Of a stretch of DNA of 8,361 nucleotides, positions 7,157-8,361 are shown in pieces (the stretch's first letter is position 1; each line of letters begins with the position of its first letter). Made by a program: the position numbers and the translations under genes. The notes beneath the pieces were generated by a model, which did not search any database, was not told where the DNA came from, and worked only from the letters and a program-made list of their open reading frames with translations. Source of the stretch: an uncultured Mailhella sp. (lineage in GTDB: Bacteria; Desulfobacterota; Desulfovibrionia; Desulfovibrionales; Desulfovibrionaceae); contig CALUWZ010000071.1 of the NCBI GenBank assembly GCA_944324625.1, forward strand, positions 1 to 8,361, read 5' to 3'.

Positions 7157-7882
7157 ATGGCAGAAACAACAGAACCGCATTTTCACGGGCACAGGCAGAG
7201 ACTGCGCGAACGGGTGCTGAAAAATCCTCAGGAAACCGAATCTTACGAGCTTTTGGAACTGCTTTTGGGCTATGTGCTTAAACGGTGCGACACAAAACCG
7301 CTTGCCAAAGAATTGCTTAATCATTTCGGTTCGCTTTGGGGAATTTTAAATGCTCATCCTGCAGAGCTTGAAAGCATAAAAGGTTTTGGGGAGTCTTCCA
7401 AAATATTTTTTATTTTGCTTCGGGAACTTGTGGCCCGTTATTTTATGGAACCCATAAAAGAGAAAAAATCCGTAGGGTTGGATGATATTGCCATGCTTGC
7501 GCGCTGCAGGCTGGACGGTCTCAGTCATGAAGAAATTTGGGTTGCCTTACTTGACAATAACAACAGACTGCTTAGTTTTGATAAAGTACATACAGGAAAT
7601 ACGGATTCCGCATTTTGTTCACCGAAAATGATAGCGGAAATTGCCATAACCAAGAAAGCCACCGCGCTTGTGCTTGTTCACAATCATCCCGGGGGTGTAA
7701 CCAAGGCTTCATGGGCAGACAGGGAAACAACCCTGCATATTCAAAAAGTTATGAATCTTATGGGAATACGTTTGCTTGACCACTTGATTATTGCCGACGG
7801 AAAAGTTATAAGTCTGGCCGATAATCATTTGCTGGCAGAAAATACCATTTTATTTAATGACAATGATAAAAGCATATTATAG
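7157..7882 (+). CDS. radC: RadC family JAB/MPN-domain protein
   Basis: The 241-residue product has the two-part RadC layout. The N-terminal part (about 9-95) starts with HGHRQRLRERVL, continues with ELLELLLGYVLKR, and includes a helix-hairpin-helix-like SIKGFGESSK. The C-terminal JAB1/MPN metalloprotease-like domain (about 105-225) has EEIWVALLDNNNRLL and the metal-binding pattern His175-x-His177-x10-Asp188 within HNHPGG, with Ser185 at the usual place. It ends with GIRLLDHLIIADGKVISLAD. The metal site looks complete, although HPGG replaces the more common HPSG. RadC was once linked to DNA repair, but that role was withdrawn for E. coli and the true function is uncertain, so the family name is all I claim. 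The start is ATG 7157, behind AAAGGGG. It is 11 nt after holA and 14 nt before lon. No phage or mobile neighbours are present, so this looks like the chromosomal copy. Confidence 0.93.
   Translation: MAETTEPHFHGHRQRLRERVLKNPQETESYELLELLLGYVLKRCDTKPLAKELLNHFGSLWGILNAHPAELESIKGFGESSKIFFILLRELVARYFMEPIKEKKSVGLDDIAMLARCRLDGLSHEEIWVALLDNNNRLLSFDKVHTGNTDSAFCSPKMIAEIAITKKATALVLVHNHPGGVTKASWADRETTLHIQKVMNLMGIRLLDHLIIADGKVISLADNHLLAENTILFNDNDKSIL
7784..7812 (+). promoter_or_regulatory. Possible sigma-70-type promoter inside radC, upstream of lon
   Basis: TTGATT (7784-7789; four of six matches to TTGACA) is separated by exactly 17 nt from TATAAG (7807-7812; five of six matches to TATAAT). It lies about 85 nt upstream of the lon ATG, within radC coding sequence. 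An internal promoter for the stress protease would make sense, but matches of this quality also arise by chance in AT-leaning coding DNA. I see no heat-shock (sigma-32) CCCCAT-type element with it. Confidence 0.22.
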
Positions 7883-7896
7883 TACAGGAAAATATA

Positions 7897-8361
7897 ATGG
7901 CCAAGAAAAAAGATAACGAAGAAATTGCAGAAGTGACGGAAAAACCGAAAAGAGGAAGACCTAAAAAAAACACTTCTCAAGATCAGAAAACAAATCCTGC
8001 AATGAGTGAAGAAGAGGAGCTTTTAATCGGTGATGAAGCCTTGCTCAGTGAAATTCCTCATGAAATAGGCTTGTTATCTTTGCGGGAAAATGTGCTTTTC
8101 AATTCTATGATCATGCCCATTTACGAAACCCGTGAATTTGGCATAGAAGCCATCGAAAAAGCGTACAATACTTCAAAATTTATTTTTATTTCGGCACAAA
8201 AAAACAGTGGCGTTGATGAGCCCGAAGTCCATGATCTGTATGAACTCGGTACAGTCGGTCTTATTCTGCGCATGATAAAAATGCCCAACGGTCATATAAA
8301 AGCCCTGATTCAGGGCGTAAGCCGTGCAAAATGTTTGGGTGAAATTGCCAATGCAGAGTAT
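7897..8361 (+). CDS. lon: Lon protease, N-terminal part (3' end outside window)
   Basis: Lon is an ATP-dependent cytoplasmic serine protease that removes misfolded and regulatory proteins. Only 155 N-terminal residues are in the window; the frame runs open off the right edge, so the AAA+ and Ser-Lys protease domains are not visible. Residues 1 to about 45 are a charged, low-complexity extension containing KPKRGRPKK (16-24), an AT-hook-like motif. From about residue 55 the Lon substrate-binding (LAN/PUA-like) domain follows, with LRENVLFNSMIMPIYETRE, then DLYELGTVGLILRMIKMPNG and IKALIQGVSRAKCLGEI. These match the Lon pattern of RxxVLF-x3-MPI, then GTVG-x-I-x3-K-x-P-G and a GxxRA block. The start at ATG 7897 has AGGA (7886-7889) 7 nt upstream and lies 14 nt after radC. 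A stand-alone LAN-domain protein (YcaM/LonB-like) cannot be excluded because the catalytic part is missing, but full-length Lon is much more likely. Confidence 0.85.
   Translation, partial: MAKKKDNEEIAEVTEKPKRGRPKKNTSQDQKTNPAMSEEEELLIGDEALLSEIPHEIGLLSLRENVLFNSMIMPIYETREFGIEAIEKAYNTSKFIFISAQKNSGVDEPEVHDLYELGTVGLILRMIKMPNGHIKALIQGVSRAKCLGEIANAEY

Noticed and set aside
7157..8361. radC-lon as part of a defence island or mobile element
   Set aside because: RadC-family genes do occur near phage and defence loci, but here all neighbours are core genes. There are no integrases, transposases, terminal repeats or abrupt composition change.

Overview
The window is a tightly packed, single-strand block of ten housekeeping genes from a Gram-negative bacterium. 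In order they are: the 3' end of ribD, ribE (riboflavin synthase), ribBA, ribH, nusB, leuS, lptE, holA, radC and the 5' end of lon. All read on the + strand. Intergenic gaps run from a 16-nt overlap (ribD/ribE) to 14 nt, so essentially every base is coding. There is no rRNA, tRNA, CRISPR array, insertion sequence or large repeat.

LptE, an outer-membrane LPS-assembly lipoprotein, shows that the host has an LPS outer membrane. Three things suggest a Desulfovibrio-like member of the Desulfobacterota (old delta-proteobacteria): the gene order ribD-ribE-ribBA-ribH-nusB-leuS, the fused RibBA, and the style of the LeuRS and Lon sequences. This assignment is inference from gene order and protein flavour, not from a search. 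Base composition looks moderate and leans AT, most visibly in holA and around the lon start.

Region 1 (1-2629) is a near-complete riboflavin pathway. RibBA makes both precursors, from GTP and from ribulose 5-phosphate. RibD deaminates and reduces the pyrimidine branch. RibH condenses the two branches to lumazine, and RibE dismutates lumazine to riboflavin. Region 2 (2638-5599) holds nusB (transcription antitermination) and leuS (leucyl-tRNA synthetase). Region 3 (5601-7145) holds lptE and holA (clamp-loader delta), a pair that follows leuS in many proteobacteria. Region 4 (7157-8361) holds radC and the start of lon, which runs off the window.

I see no previously undescribed system. The points worth a second look are small. 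RibBA has Gln where the E. coli enzyme has a metal-ligand His. HolA has Ser in the clamp-binding position usually held by Leu. Lon has an AT-hook-like basic N-terminal extension. lptE and holA lack Shine-Dalgarno sequences, suggesting coupled translation. A promoter-like sequence inside radC could serve lon.
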